A stretch of DNA of 15,512 bases, taken from Ghiorsea sp. GTDB lineage: Bacteria; Pseudomonadota; Zetaproteobacteria; Mariprofundales; Mariprofundaceae. A model generated the notes under the pieces. The model searched no databases and was not told the origin of the DNA. It saw only the letters and a program-made list of their open reading frames with translations. Below, piece after piece: positions 7,385-14,487 of the stretch. A program made the position numbers and the translations under genes. The DNA lies in contig JAUZQX010000030.1 in NCBI GenBank assembly GCA_030950765.1, forward strand, positions 1 through 15,512, given 5' to 3'. How positions within the stretch are numbered: position 1 is the stretch's first letter; each line of letters begins with the position of its first letter.

Positions 7385-7626
7385 AACTTGTATATGAAGC
7401 CAATCAACTGGGTGAGGCACACATCATCAAGCACTTATTAGAACGCGCAGGCTTACAAGCCACCATTCTCGGTGAATACCTGCAAGGCGGTGTTGGCGAA
7501 ATCGCAGCATCGGGTTTACTTAAAGTGATGGTGAATGAAGCAGCTTATGATGAAGCAAAAAGCATTATTCAAGCTTGGGATGAGGCTGAGTGGGATGAGG
7601 ATGCTTGGAAAAATGAAAGTCTCTAG
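7381..7626 (+). CDS. DUF2007 domain protein (putative signal-transducing protein)
   Basis: An 81-residue cytoplasmic protein. The pattern MKLVYEANQLGEAHIIKHLL, then GLQATILGEYLQGGVGE, then GLLKVMVNEAAYDEAKSII matches DUF2007, small ferredoxin-fold proteins distantly like PII signalling proteins and of unproven function. The acidic tail (DEAEWDEDAW) is unremarkable. Translation is coupled to the membrane protein gene upstream by an ATGA overlap. The TAG stop (7624-7626) lies in a CTCTAG that borders a MITE. The coding frame is intact, so the insertion did not truncate it beyond its expected length. Confidence 0.85.
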   Translation: MKLVYEANQLGEAHIIKHLLERAGLQATILGEYLQGGVGEIAASGLLKVMVNEAAYDEAKSIIQAWDEAEWDEDAWKNESL

Positions 7627-7791
7627 AGCCACTTGCAAAACTCTGGGTGGATGAGTGGCAATCCCACTTTGTGTGCATTTTGAGGCTGGAATGAGGGGCA
7701 TGGTGGTTCCATGCACTGAAATTCCAGCCTCAAAATGCGCCAGAGTGGGGAAGTCAATCGCCGCTCATGAGTTTTGCAAGTGGCTCTCTAG
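7621..7791. mobile_element. MITE of about 160 bp with flanking CTCTAG repeats
   Basis: Terminal arms AGCCACTTGCAAAACTC (7627-7643) and its exact reverse complement (7769-7785) enclose a long imperfect palindrome. An inner pair of perfect 18-bp arms (7675-7692 and 7721-7738) and an apical stem GCATGG/CCATGC (7698-7703, 7709-7714) complete the fold. CTCTAG occurs on both sides (7621-7626, 7786-7791). Because CTAG is palindromic and the repeat slides into the arms, the exact ends are ambiguous (159-161 bp, duplication CTCTAG, TCTA or CTAG). There is no coding capacity, so it is non-autonomous. The CTAG target and TTGCAAAAC-type ends suggest mobilisation by an IS5-like transposase, which is an inference. 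Confidence 0.82.
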
Positions 7792-8501
7792 TCCACTTTA
7801 AATATCGTCTGTTCCACCACAATATCACCATTTACACTCACTGTGATTCGGCTATCACCTAATGATAATGCTGGTGCAGCATTCCTAGACTTCGACATCA
7901 TCACCACTTCTCTACGATGCACAGGCGGTGGAGAATGACTATTGCCCGTGTTCAAATGACGAATAGAAAAGGATGTTGCATCCAATGCCTTGCTCACTGT
8001 CACAGCTTTGATACGAAATTGTTGAATCGCCTGAATCCGTAATTTCTCTTGCGTATTGCGGCGTAATGTATCACTAACCCTAAAGCTTAAGTTTTGAAGT
8101 TTTGCCCCTGCATGTTCAATAATATTCAGCCAACGCGGCACATCATCCAAATGTTTACTGGTAATGGTTGCTGATTGCACCACCACCCAGCCTTCACGCA
8201 CACTATTGTATTGGTTCGGCTTCCATACTGGGTTCACACGGCGGCTTGATGTTTTAAGTTTCACACCTTTTTCTTTGGCTAAACTTTGTTTAATGCTCGC
8301 GCTCATTTGATTGACCCGTTTACGCAGTGCATCAAGCTTTTTCCCGCGCTCTTCAACACGAAAATTGACCACAACTTCATCATTAGGCACTTCAGCCGTT
8401 GCTTCAGCAGAGAGAGAAACAACCGTGCCTTGCTTCTCTTCCGCTATCCCTTGAAAAGCAAAACTACATACAAGCATAGGTATTAAGAATAATATTTTCA
8501 T
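7788..8501 (-). CDS. SIMPL (DUF541) domain protein, exported
   Basis: A 237-residue protein with an N-terminal signal peptide (MKILFLIPMLVCSFAFQGIA, about 1-20, probably type I cleavage), so periplasmic or envelope-associated. The body follows the SIMPL/DUF541 pattern. It begins with GTVVSLSAEATAEVPNDEVVVNFRVEERG, continues with TSSRRVNPVWK, QYNSVREGWVVVQSATITSKHLDDVPRWLN and an alpha-helical middle, and ends in a beta-rich stretch (RITVSVNGDIVVEQTIF). Family members are oligomeric envelope proteins of unclear role, some linked to stress. No good Shine-Dalgarno is visible. The TAG stop begins in the direct repeat bordering the MITE, so gene and element abut with no space between. Confidence 0.88.
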   Translation of the reverse strand: MKILFLIPMLVCSFAFQGIAEEKQGTVVSLSAEATAEVPNDEVVVNFRVEERGKKLDALRKRVNQMSASIKQSLAKEKGVKLKTSSRRVNPVWKPNQYNSVREGWVVVQSATITSKHLDDVPRWLNIIEHAGAKLQNLSFRVSDTLRRNTQEKLRIQAIQQFRIKAVTVSKALDATSFSIRHLNTGNSHSPPPVHRREVVMMSKSRNAAPALSLGDSRITVSVNGDIVVEQTIFKVD

Positions 8502-8547
8502 AAGCTATGTATAGCAAAATAGACCTATTTAAGCAATAGCAAGAGTA

Positions 8548-8576
8548 TTGTAATAAAAGTTGCTAGGGCTTAGGAT
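8548..8576 (+). promoter_or_regulatory. Possible promoter of the DUF302 gene
   Basis: TTGTAA (8548-8553) and TAGGAT (8571-8576) are 17 bp apart, about 30 nt before the coding start. The match to consensus is moderate. Confidence 0.35.
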
Positions 8577-8599
8577 TACACTCAAGAAAGCATATACTG

Positions 8600-8605
8600 A
8601 GGTGA
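8600..8605 (+). promoter_or_regulatory. Shine-Dalgarno that fixes the DUF302 gene start
   Basis: AGGTGA ends 2 nt before the ATG at 8608. The longer reading frame starts with TTG at 8560, which lies inside the predicted promoter and has no ribosome binding site. Confidence 0.65.
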
Positions 8606-8607
8606 AC

Positions 8608-8994
8608 ATGAAATATATTGTTGATTCAAATAAAAATATCGAACAAGCAGCCACAGACTTAGAAGCTGCCGTGATCAATCATAGTTTTGGTGTGTTACAC
8701 ATCCACGACCTTAAAGCGACTATGAACAAAAAAGGTGTGCCTTTCGAACCTGAGTGTCGAATATTTGAAGTATGTAACCCCAAAAAAGCTTTTGAAGTAT
8801 TATCCGAAGATATGGCTATGAATATGGCTTTGCCATGTCGGATTTCAGTGTGGCAAGAAGATGGCAACACTAAAATCGGCATGATTCAACCTAAACCTAT
8901 GTTAGAAATGCTATCTTCATCCGAAAAACTTAGTCAAGTCGCCGATGAAGTACAAACCACACTCACCGCCATCATTGATGAGGCAGCTGCTTAA
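8608..8994 (+). CDS. DUF302 domain protein
   Basis: A 128-residue cytoplasmic protein of the DUF302 family (TT1751-like alpha/beta fold). The family core is clear: FGVLHIHDLKATMNKKG, then ECRIFEVCNPKKAFEVLSED, then LPCRISVWQEDGNTKIGMI and KP. Three cysteines, C50, C56 and C77, sit at the commonly conserved places, so a metal or redox role is possible but unproven. DUF302 proteins often occur near sulfur or copper genes; here the neighbours (SIMPL, hemW) give no hint. The TAA stop is only 3 nt from the stop of the convergent hemW gene, with no terminator between. The start is chosen from the AGGTGA site. Confidence 0.88.
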   Translation: MKYIVDSNKNIEQAATDLEAAVINHSFGVLHIHDLKATMNKKGVPFEPECRIFEVCNPKKAFEVLSEDMAMNMALPCRISVWQEDGNTKIGMIQPKPMLEMLSSSEKLSQVADEVQTTLTAIIDEAAA

Positions 8995-8997
8995 AGT

Positions 8998-10146
8998 TTA
9001 CACCAGAAAAGATGCGGCTATATCATCAGCAAGGCTTAGCCCTGCTGATGTAAGCCTTAAATTTCCACCCGTTTTCACCAATTTATTCTGATTCAACCAT
9101 TGCTGCGTCAGCACGGGATAAACGTCCTGTAAAGAAAGCCCGAATCGCTGCAAAAACCAAGTTAAATCAACACCTTGACTCCGCCTTAAACCCAGCCACA
9201 CCGCTTCACCCATCGCCGCTTGATGGGATAACACTTCTTGGCTATTCACCGCTTTTGCATCGGCTAAGGCTGCATCAATATAAGATTGTGGTGCACGAAT
9301 ATTACTATAACGCATCACCCCACCATCTTGCGTATCCCACTTGCCCGCAGCTCCCGCACCAATACCAATATAATCATCATACAACCAATAACCGCAGTTG
9401 TGTCTGCAATGTTTATCTTGTTTGGCGAAGTTAGAAATCTCATAAGCGGCATAACCTGCATCTGCCAACCTTTCACGGGTTTGCCAAAAAAACTGCAATG
9501 CCAAATCCTCATCAGGTAAGGCAAGTTTTTGTTTTTTATGGGTGACATGCAATGCTGTGTGTGGTTCAACGGTAAGTTGATAACACGACAAATGTTCAGG
9601 GTTGAGTGCGATGCCTTTTTCAAGTGAGACAAACCATTCATCTAAGCTTTGATGTGGGAGCGCATACATCAAATCAAGATTGATATGCTTAAAACCAGCA
9701 TCACGCGCCATATTGTATGCCTTTTCGGCTTCATCTGCCGAATGAATACGCTCAAGCCACTTTAACTCATCATTATCAAAGCTTTGCACACCAATCGACA
9801 AACGATTAATACCTGCCGCGCGGTACCCCTTAAAACGCTCCGCTTCACTGGCACCAGGGTTGGCTTCTAAAGTGATTTCAATATCATCAGCCAAAGTAAA
9901 TGATGTGGCTAAGGTATCCAGTACAGCAGCAAACAAACTGGCAGGGGCAAGGGAAGGTGTGCCCCCACCAAAAAATACACTTTGAATCTCACGCCTTTGA
10001 AATTGAGGCTGGTCTGCATAATATTTTAATTCTGCCACCAATGCTTGCGTATAAGATTGCCAAGGTGGCTCGGCAAAAACATGTGAATTAAAGTCGCAAT
10101 AGTGGCATTTGTGCAGGCAAAATGGTGTGTGAACATAAAGACGCAA
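8998..10146 (-). CDS. hemW: HemW, radical SAM heme chaperone (HemN-like)
   Basis: Radical SAM protein that binds and delivers heme, often mis-annotated as oxygen-independent coproporphyrinogen oxidase. The cluster motif is CLHKCHYC (C10, C14, C17), followed by DFNSH. The SAM-binding FFGGGTPS follows, and the HNxxYW signature of HemW appears as HNCGYW with YDDYIGIGAGAAG after it. A C-terminal winged-helix HemN_C region ends the protein. Length 382 is normal. The start is TTG at 10146; no ATG or GTG lies between it and the upstream in-frame stop, and a weak GAG is 8 nt away. It begins 11 nt after the rng stop and is the last gene of maf-rng-hemW. Confidence 0.94.
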   Translation of the reverse strand: MRLYVHTPFCLHKCHYCDFNSHVFAEPPWQSYTQALVAELKYYADQPQFQRREIQSVFFGGGTPSLAPASLFAAVLDTLATSFTLADDIEITLEANPGASEAERFKGYRAAGINRLSIGVQSFDNDELKWLERIHSADEAEKAYNMARDAGFKHINLDLMYALPHQSLDEWFVSLEKGIALNPEHLSCYQLTVEPHTALHVTHKKQKLALPDEDLALQFFWQTRERLADAGYAAYEISNFAKQDKHCRHNCGYWLYDDYIGIGAGAAGKWDTQDGGVMRYSNIRAPQSYIDAALADAKAVNSQEVLSHQAAMGEAVWLGLRRSQGVDLTWFLQRFGLSLQDVYPVLTQQWLNQNKLVKTGGNLRLTSAGLSLADDIAASFLV

Positions 10147-10157
10147 ACCACGTTGCT

Positions 10158-11681
10158 CTATAATAATACCACCTCATAACGGTCTGGATTTAGTTTTACA
10201 TCTTGTTTGAAGCTAATTTCTTTGCCTAAAAACACTTCCAATTGTGATACCATTTCACTCTCTTCACCCAACATCAAATCTATCAAACTCGGATGTGCAA
10301 TCACCATTAGCTTCTCGCTGGGGTAAGCCCGTGCCTCAGCTACAATTTCACGGAATAACTGATAACAAACCGTTTGCATACTTTTAACCAACCCCGTGCT
10401 ATTACAACGAACACACTCCATTTGCAACATGCGACCCAATGAGTCTCTAGTGCGTTTACGGGTAAGCTGCACCAAACCAAGTGAGGTAAAGGGTAGCGCA
10501 AAGGTTTTGGTCTTATCGCGCTTGAGGGCTTCTTCCAAGACTTCCATCACTTTCTTTTGATTTTCTTCATCTTGCATATCAATAAAGTCGATGACGATGA
10601 TACCGCCAAGGTTACGCAATCGAAGTTGGTGTACAACCTCATGCACAGCTTCCAAGTTTGTTTTAAACCCTGTTTCTTCAAGGTTTCGTGAGCCCACAAA
10701 CGAACCTGAGTTGACATCAATCGCAATCAAAGCCTCGGCTTGATCAATTACAATCGAACCACCTGATTTCAAGGGTACTTGGCGTTTCAAAGCTTTATTC
10801 ACTTCTTCTTCAACACCATACACATCAAATATCGGCCTATCACCAGGATAATAATACAAACGTTTACTGACTTCTGGCATAAACCGTTTGGCAAATTTTT
10901 TCATGCTATTATAAGCTTCTTTGGAATCGATATGAATTTTTTCCACTTCATCATCGACAAAGTCACGCATGACTTTAAGATATAAGTTCAGCTCCGTATG
11001 TACCATTGAACCGGGTGCTGATGTGTTCTTACGTTTGGCAATATCCTCCCACAAACGAATAAGGAAGTTCAAATCTTGCTGTAACTCTTCTTGGCTGTGC
11101 CCCTCAGCAACCGTTCGAATAATCAGCCCACCTTTTTCAGTTTTGATTTTATCAGCAATAGTCAGTAAACGCGTGCGCTCTTCTTCACCTTCCAAACGCC
11201 TTGCAATACCAATATGATCCAATTCAGGCAAAAACACCAAATAACGCCCAGCCAAACTTACCAAACCTGTAACCCTTGGCCCTTTAGAAGAAATCGGCTC
11301 ACGCGACACCTGAACAAGCATCTCTTGCCCTTCTTTTAAAAGCTGACCTATGGGTGCAATATTTTGTTTGTATTGTTCATCACTCGTATCTTCCTCGGCA
11401 TCTTTATTTTCATCCACATCCGCTTCGCTTTCTAAGCTCACATTATCCTTACGCGCACCCGGCACATCACCCGCATATAAGAAACCTGACTTCTCCAAAC
11501 CAATATCAACAAATGCAGCTTGTATACCAGGAATCACCCGTTGCACCTTGCCCCAGTACACATTTCCCCTTAAACCTTTACCACGTGTTCGCTCAACATA
11601 TAGCTCTTCAGCCATACCATTCTCAATACGCGCAATACGTGTCTCAAAGGGGGCGACATTAACCAATATTTCTGTACTCAT
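10158..11681 (-). CDS. rng: Ribonuclease G
   Basis: RNase E/G-family endoribonuclease that matures the 5' end of 16S rRNA and cuts AU-rich single strands. An N-terminal S1 domain (about residues 35-126) is interrupted by an acidic insertion (about 80-107, mostly D/E/S). The catalytic core has D322 (IAIDVNSGS) and D365 (IVIDFIDM), the Mg2+ ligands. The zinc-link CVRC (423-426) joins two protomers in dimer formation. At 507 residues, without the long disordered tail of RNase E, it is the G form. GAGG lies 5 nt before the ATG, and the ATG directly abuts the maf stop (TAA ATG). The maf-rng order is common in proteobacteria. Confidence 0.96.
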   Translation of the reverse strand: MSTEILVNVAPFETRIARIENGMAEELYVERTRGKGLRGNVYWGKVQRVIPGIQAAFVDIGLEKSGFLYAGDVPGARKDNVSLESEADVDENKDAEEDTSDEQYKQNIAPIGQLLKEGQEMLVQVSREPISSKGPRVTGLVSLAGRYLVFLPELDHIGIARRLEGEEERTRLLTIADKIKTEKGGLIIRTVAEGHSQEELQQDLNFLIRLWEDIAKRKNTSAPGSMVHTELNLYLKVMRDFVDDEVEKIHIDSKEAYNSMKKFAKRFMPEVSKRLYYYPGDRPIFDVYGVEEEVNKALKRQVPLKSGGSIVIDQAEALIAIDVNSGSFVGSRNLEETGFKTNLEAVHEVVHQLRLRNLGGIIVIDFIDMQDEENQKKVMEVLEEALKRDKTKTFALPFTSLGLVQLTRKRTRDSLGRMLQMECVRCNSTGLVKSMQTVCYQLFREIVAEARAYPSEKLMVIAHPSLIDLMLGEESEMVSQLEVFLGKEISFKQDVKLNPDRYEVVLL

Positions 11682-12266
11682 TTATGCCTCACTCTCTACG
11701 TCTTCACATCTTATTCTTTTTAATAACACCATGGTTTCTAACACAGGCAAGCCTATCACATTATCCAAGCTACCCTGTATACTGGTAATAAAACCCGATG
11801 CGCCGCCCTGAATAGCATAAGCACCAGCCTTATCGAGAATATCATTATGCCGTACATATACATCAATTTCAGCATCACTTATCTGACGAAAGCTTACCTC
11901 TGTTGTTACGGTTTGCAGCAAATATTCATCCACCAATCGTACACAGACAGTAGTATGCACTTGATGTTTCTGACCTGAAAGCTTTTGAATCATTTGTTTT
12001 GCCTGCGCTATATCTTTAGGTTGTCCCAACACCTCATCCCCAATCGCCACCAACGTATCCGCTGCAATCACAGGTATTTTCAGCTCATCATGTTGCAGCA
12101 CACAAGCCTTAGCTTTTTCCATACAAAGCCTAGATGTCATATCTTGTACATCCTCCCCTTGCTTGGGGCTTTCATCAATATGACTGGGGCGAACATCGAT
12201 GGTGAAACCCGCCGCCTGCAACAAAAACAAACGTCGTGGTGATTGTGATGCTAAAATTATTTTCAT
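11682..12266 (-). CDS. maf: Maf-family nucleoside triphosphate pyrophosphatase
   Basis: House-cleaning enzyme hydrolysing non-canonical or excess nucleotides, probably dTTP/UTP by its YhdE-like motifs, to the monophosphate. Motifs: SQSPRR (7-12), AADTLV with catalytic D70, DKAGAYAIQGGASGF (145-159) and the closing IQGSLDNVIGLP (163-174). Length 194 is typical. It is the first gene of maf-rng-hemW and is divergent from the cytochrome c gene across 207 bp. No clear Shine-Dalgarno precedes the ATG. The substrate assignment is from family knowledge; pyrophosphatase function is secure. Confidence 0.95.
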   Translation of the reverse strand: MKIILASQSPRRLFLLQAAGFTIDVRPSHIDESPKQGEDVQDMTSRLCMEKAKACVLQHDELKIPVIAADTLVAIGDEVLGQPKDIAQAKQMIQKLSGQKHQVHTTVCVRLVDEYLLQTVTTEVSFRQISDAEIDVYVRHNDILDKAGAYAIQGGASGFITSIQGSLDNVIGLPVLETMVLLKRIRCEDVESEA

Positions 12267-12458
12267 GCGTGCAATATTAAACAGATTATCATCGTTGTGA
12301 TAGTGACATCAACAGGAATCACCCTCTTAGCCTTACCCCACATCATGTTATTTGACAAAATTTTCATCTAAAACATGAAGGACACATTAATATTATTTTA
12401 GTTTTATGCTTGCATACACGAAAAAAAGGGGTTAGAAATCCACTTTATATAAATTCCT

Positions 12459-12465
12459 GAGGAGG
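12459..12465 (+). promoter_or_regulatory. Very strong Shine-Dalgarno of the cytochrome c gene
   Basis: GAGGAGG with an 8-nt spacer before the ATG at 12474. It is the best ribosome binding site in the window, suggesting abundant translation. Confidence 0.75.
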
Positions 12466-12473
12466 ACGACTCA

Positions 12474-12848
12474 ATGAAAAAAGTATTAATGATTGCTGCA
12501 ACATCTGCATTCTTGGTAAGCGGTTTGGCAGCAACTCAAGCAGTAGCTGGCGCAGAAAAGAAATGTAAATCTTGCCATAACTTCAGTGCAAAACATAAAG
12601 TAGGCCCTGGTCTAGCTGGTGTTGTTGATCGTGAAGCAGGCGGAACAGACTTCAAAAAATACAGCAAAGCTCTTAAAGCTGGCGGCTGGAAATGGGATGA
12701 TGAACATCTTCGCGCTTGGATGTGTGACTCTAAGAAAGCTGTTAAAGAATTCACTGGTAACCCTAAAGCAAAAACAAAAATGGCTAAGCAAAAAATCTGT
12801 GATGCTGCAAAACAAGACGAAGTTCTTGCTTTCTTGAAATCTATCTAA
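12474..12848 (+). CDS. Periplasmic monoheme class I cytochrome c
   Basis: A small electron carrier. A signal peptide with a basic start and hydrophobic core (about 1-26, ending AVAGA) exports it, and heme binds covalently at C31 and C34 with H35 as axial ligand (CKSCH). The mature protein continues VGPGLAGVVDREAGGTDF, typical of cytochrome c-551/552-like proteins. M103 (TKM) is the likely sixth ligand. Two further cysteines, C84 and C109, could form a disulfide around the Met loop. The lysine-rich surface is notable. It is a single gene with the strongest ribosome binding site here and its own terminator. A role as a shuttle between outer-membrane or cytochrome partners and a terminal oxidase is likely in kind but not in detail. 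Confidence 0.93.
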   Translation: MKKVLMIAATSAFLVSGLAATQAVAGAEKKCKSCHNFSAKHKVGPGLAGVVDREAGGTDFKKYSKALKAGGWKWDDEHLRAWMCDSKKAVKEFTGNPKAKTKMAKQKICDAAKQDEVLAFLKSI

Positions 12849-12878
12849 TTAAAACTTAGGTACAGATACACTTATGCT

Positions 12879-12906
12879 AAAAGGCGGCCTTATGGTCGCC
12901 TTTTTT
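12879..12906 (+). terminator. Intrinsic terminator after the cytochrome c gene
   Basis: AAAAGGCGGCC (12879-12889) pairs with GGTCGCCTTTT (12894-12904) through one G-U, with a TTAT loop and a run of six T (12901-12906). It also works in the reverse direction (AAAA before the stem), and the cobU stop lies in the T-run, so it probably serves both convergent units. Confidence 0.85.
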
Positions 12907-13432
12907 ATATCTGGTTCACATCACCTTTCAGCTTAATAGGAAGCCCCGCTGCAATAAATTCCACACAATCTACAACTGCAGCAACCTGCTGATTCAAACG
13001 CCCCTGCTGATCCCGAAAGTCTCTACCCAAGCTGGTTTCTGGCACCAAACCTAAACCCACCTCATTGGATACCAAAATCACATCGCCAGTATAACTGGCT
13101 AACAACTGACATAAGTCAGTGACTTCTTGTGTGACATCATATTTAGCAAACATCAAATTACTTAACCAGAGTGTTAAACAATCAACCAATAAAAGTTTAC
13201 CTTCATATTTCGCGTCATGCAGCACGTTTGTCAAAGATAACTCTTCTTCCAACAAAACCCAATCTGTTGGGCGTTGTGTTTGATGCTGATTAATCCGCTG
13301 TTGCCATTCCTTATCATTAGGAAAACATGGCGAAGTCGCCACATATACCACCTTTTTGCCACTGGCTTGCGCCAAAGCTTCTGCACGCTTCGATTTTCCA
13401 CTGCGAGCACCGCCCAATATCAATGTTTTCAT
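12905..13432 (-). CDS. cobU: Adenosylcobinamide kinase / adenosylcobinamide-phosphate guanylyltransferase
   Basis: Bifunctional cobalamin enzyme (CobU/CobP) that phosphorylates adenosylcobinamide and transfers GMP to give adenosyl-GDP-cobinamide, preparing the corrinoid for attachment of the lower ligand. The P-loop GGARSGKS is at 7-14. The guanylylated histidine is expected at H50 in RINQHQTQRPTDW. LLLVDCLTLWLSNLM (Walker B) and VSNEVGLGLVPE follow. Length 175 is normal. The ATG overlaps the bluB stop by 4 nt (ATGA), so the two are coupled. Other nucleotide-loop genes (cobS, cobT, cobC) are not in this window. Confidence 0.95.
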   Translation of the reverse strand: MKTLILGGARSGKSKRAEALAQASGKKVVYVATSPCFPNDKEWQQRINQHQTQRPTDWVLLEEELSLTNVLHDAKYEGKLLLVDCLTLWLSNLMFAKYDVTQEVTDLCQLLASYTGDVILVSNEVGLGLVPETSLGRDFRDQQGRLNQQVAAVVDCVEFIAAGLPIKLKGDVNQI

Positions 13433-14076
13433 GATTCAGGATACATATTTTCAGCCAACACTTTCGATAAGTCTTTACGCTCACGCCAGCCCGCTTGTTC
13501 TAACATGGGTTTTTCATAAAAATCATGTACAGGACCTAAACATAATAAAGCAATCGGCTTGGCTGTATCGGGGCATTGCAAAAGACTAGCGACATCTTGC
13601 GGATTAAAAAAGGATACCCAACCCATACCTAAATTTTCCGCACGTGCAGCCAACCACATATTTTGAATCGCACATGATGTTGAGCACAATGCCATTTCTT
13701 CAGGCATGGTGCGCCGTCCAAACACTGTGCCATCATCAGGCGCAAGTACCACGGCTATCAGTTCAGCGCACTCACGCATACCCTCGACTTTTAAGCGCAT
13801 AAACTCCGCTTTTCGCGCATCCATCATGTCTGCTGTTTTATCTTTTTCCTGCTCAACAAGTTGAATTAAGGCTGAACGCATATCACCTGATGTAATGCGT
13901 ACAAAACGCCAAGGCTGCATCAAACCCACAGAGGGCGCTGCATGGGCAGCCTGCAAAATACGCAACAACGCATCTTGCGGCACTTCACCACCTGAAAAGT
14001 GGCGCATATCTCTGCGTGCCTCAATCACATGATAAACCGTATCCCGCTCATTTTCTGTAAACACATGTTGTACCAT
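13429..14076 (-). CDS. bluB: 5,6-dimethylbenzimidazole synthase
   Basis: Flavin-destructase of the nitroreductase fold that converts reduced FMN and O2 to 5,6-dimethylbenzimidazole, the lower base of vitamin B12. RRDMRHF (21-27) contains the conserved Asp (D23) thought to act in catalysis. APSVGLMQPWRFVRI (47-61) and GMGWVSFFNP (150-159, with S155) are the flavin and substrate segments that separate BluB from plain nitroreductases. Length 215 is typical. It is the first gene of the bluB-cobU pair. AGAGGG lies about 10 nt upstream of the ATG. Because the reaction needs O2, the organism is expected to live with some oxygen. No cobalamin riboswitch is visible upstream. Confidence 0.93.
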   Translation of the reverse strand: MVQHVFTENERDTVYHVIEARRDMRHFSGGEVPQDALLRILQAAHAAPSVGLMQPWRFVRITSGDMRSALIQLVEQEKDKTADMMDARKAEFMRLKVEGMRECAELIAVVLAPDDGTVFGRRTMPEEMALCSTSCAIQNMWLAARAENLGMGWVSFFNPQDVASLLQCPDTAKPIALLCLGPVHDFYEKPMLEQAGWRERKDLSKVLAENMYPES

Positions 14077-14224
14077 GATTATTCAACCCTCTCTGGGCAA
14101 ACCATAAACAAAAACACTCAAAATATCACCTTATGTATAAGTAAAACGACCTAAAAAAGCATTGAAACCACGAAGACACGAAGTAAGCAGGCTTCCCCTC
14201 TTTGTTAATCTGCGCCGCAGTCTT

Positions 14225-14275
14225 GCCGCTGAAAAAGCATAAAAACGAAAAAACTTTCGTTCCTTTTTCGGCGGC
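14225..14275. repeat. Nested hairpin in intergenic repeat
   Basis: GCCGCTGAAAAAG (14225-14237) pairs with CTTTTTCGGCGGC (14263-14275) with one G-T mismatch. Inside it, AACGAAA (14244-14250) pairs with TTTCGTT (14255-14261). Outside, TTTGTTAATCT and AGATTACAAAG extend the symmetry loosely. Confidence 0.6.
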
Positions 14276-14487
14276 ATAGCGAAGGAAACAAGTAGATTAC
14301 AAAGGGCAGCTTTTTGGTTCGTTTTGAAGATGAATTGCGAAGCAAGAAAGGCTCCCTTGGGGATGGCTGTCCAAAAATGAACAAGCACCCTTTCGCTAAA
14401 ACCTTGCACTTGTTTTTTGTACAGGGTTAACACCCCCGATATACTTTCTCAGGCTTACGACTACAAATATGACTTTTTAAGTTTAAT

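Noticed and set aside
9315..9641. A 108-codon minus-strand frame within hemW.
   Set aside because: It is a shadow of hemW in another register with no recognisable domain.
12287..12302. A TATCA-N6-TGATA dyad between maf and the cytochrome c gene.
   Set aside because: Arms of 5 bp are expected by chance in AT-rich intergenic DNA.
12352..12357. A perfect TTGACA upstream of the cytochrome c gene.
   Set aside because: No acceptable -10 lies 16-18 bp downstream (ATGAAG at best), so I did not call a promoter.
14131..14433. A 100-codon minus-strand frame starting with GTG.
   Set aside because: It has no ribosome binding site, its composition looks like translated repeat (runs of R, K, F), it overlaps the nested hairpin, and I recognise no domain.
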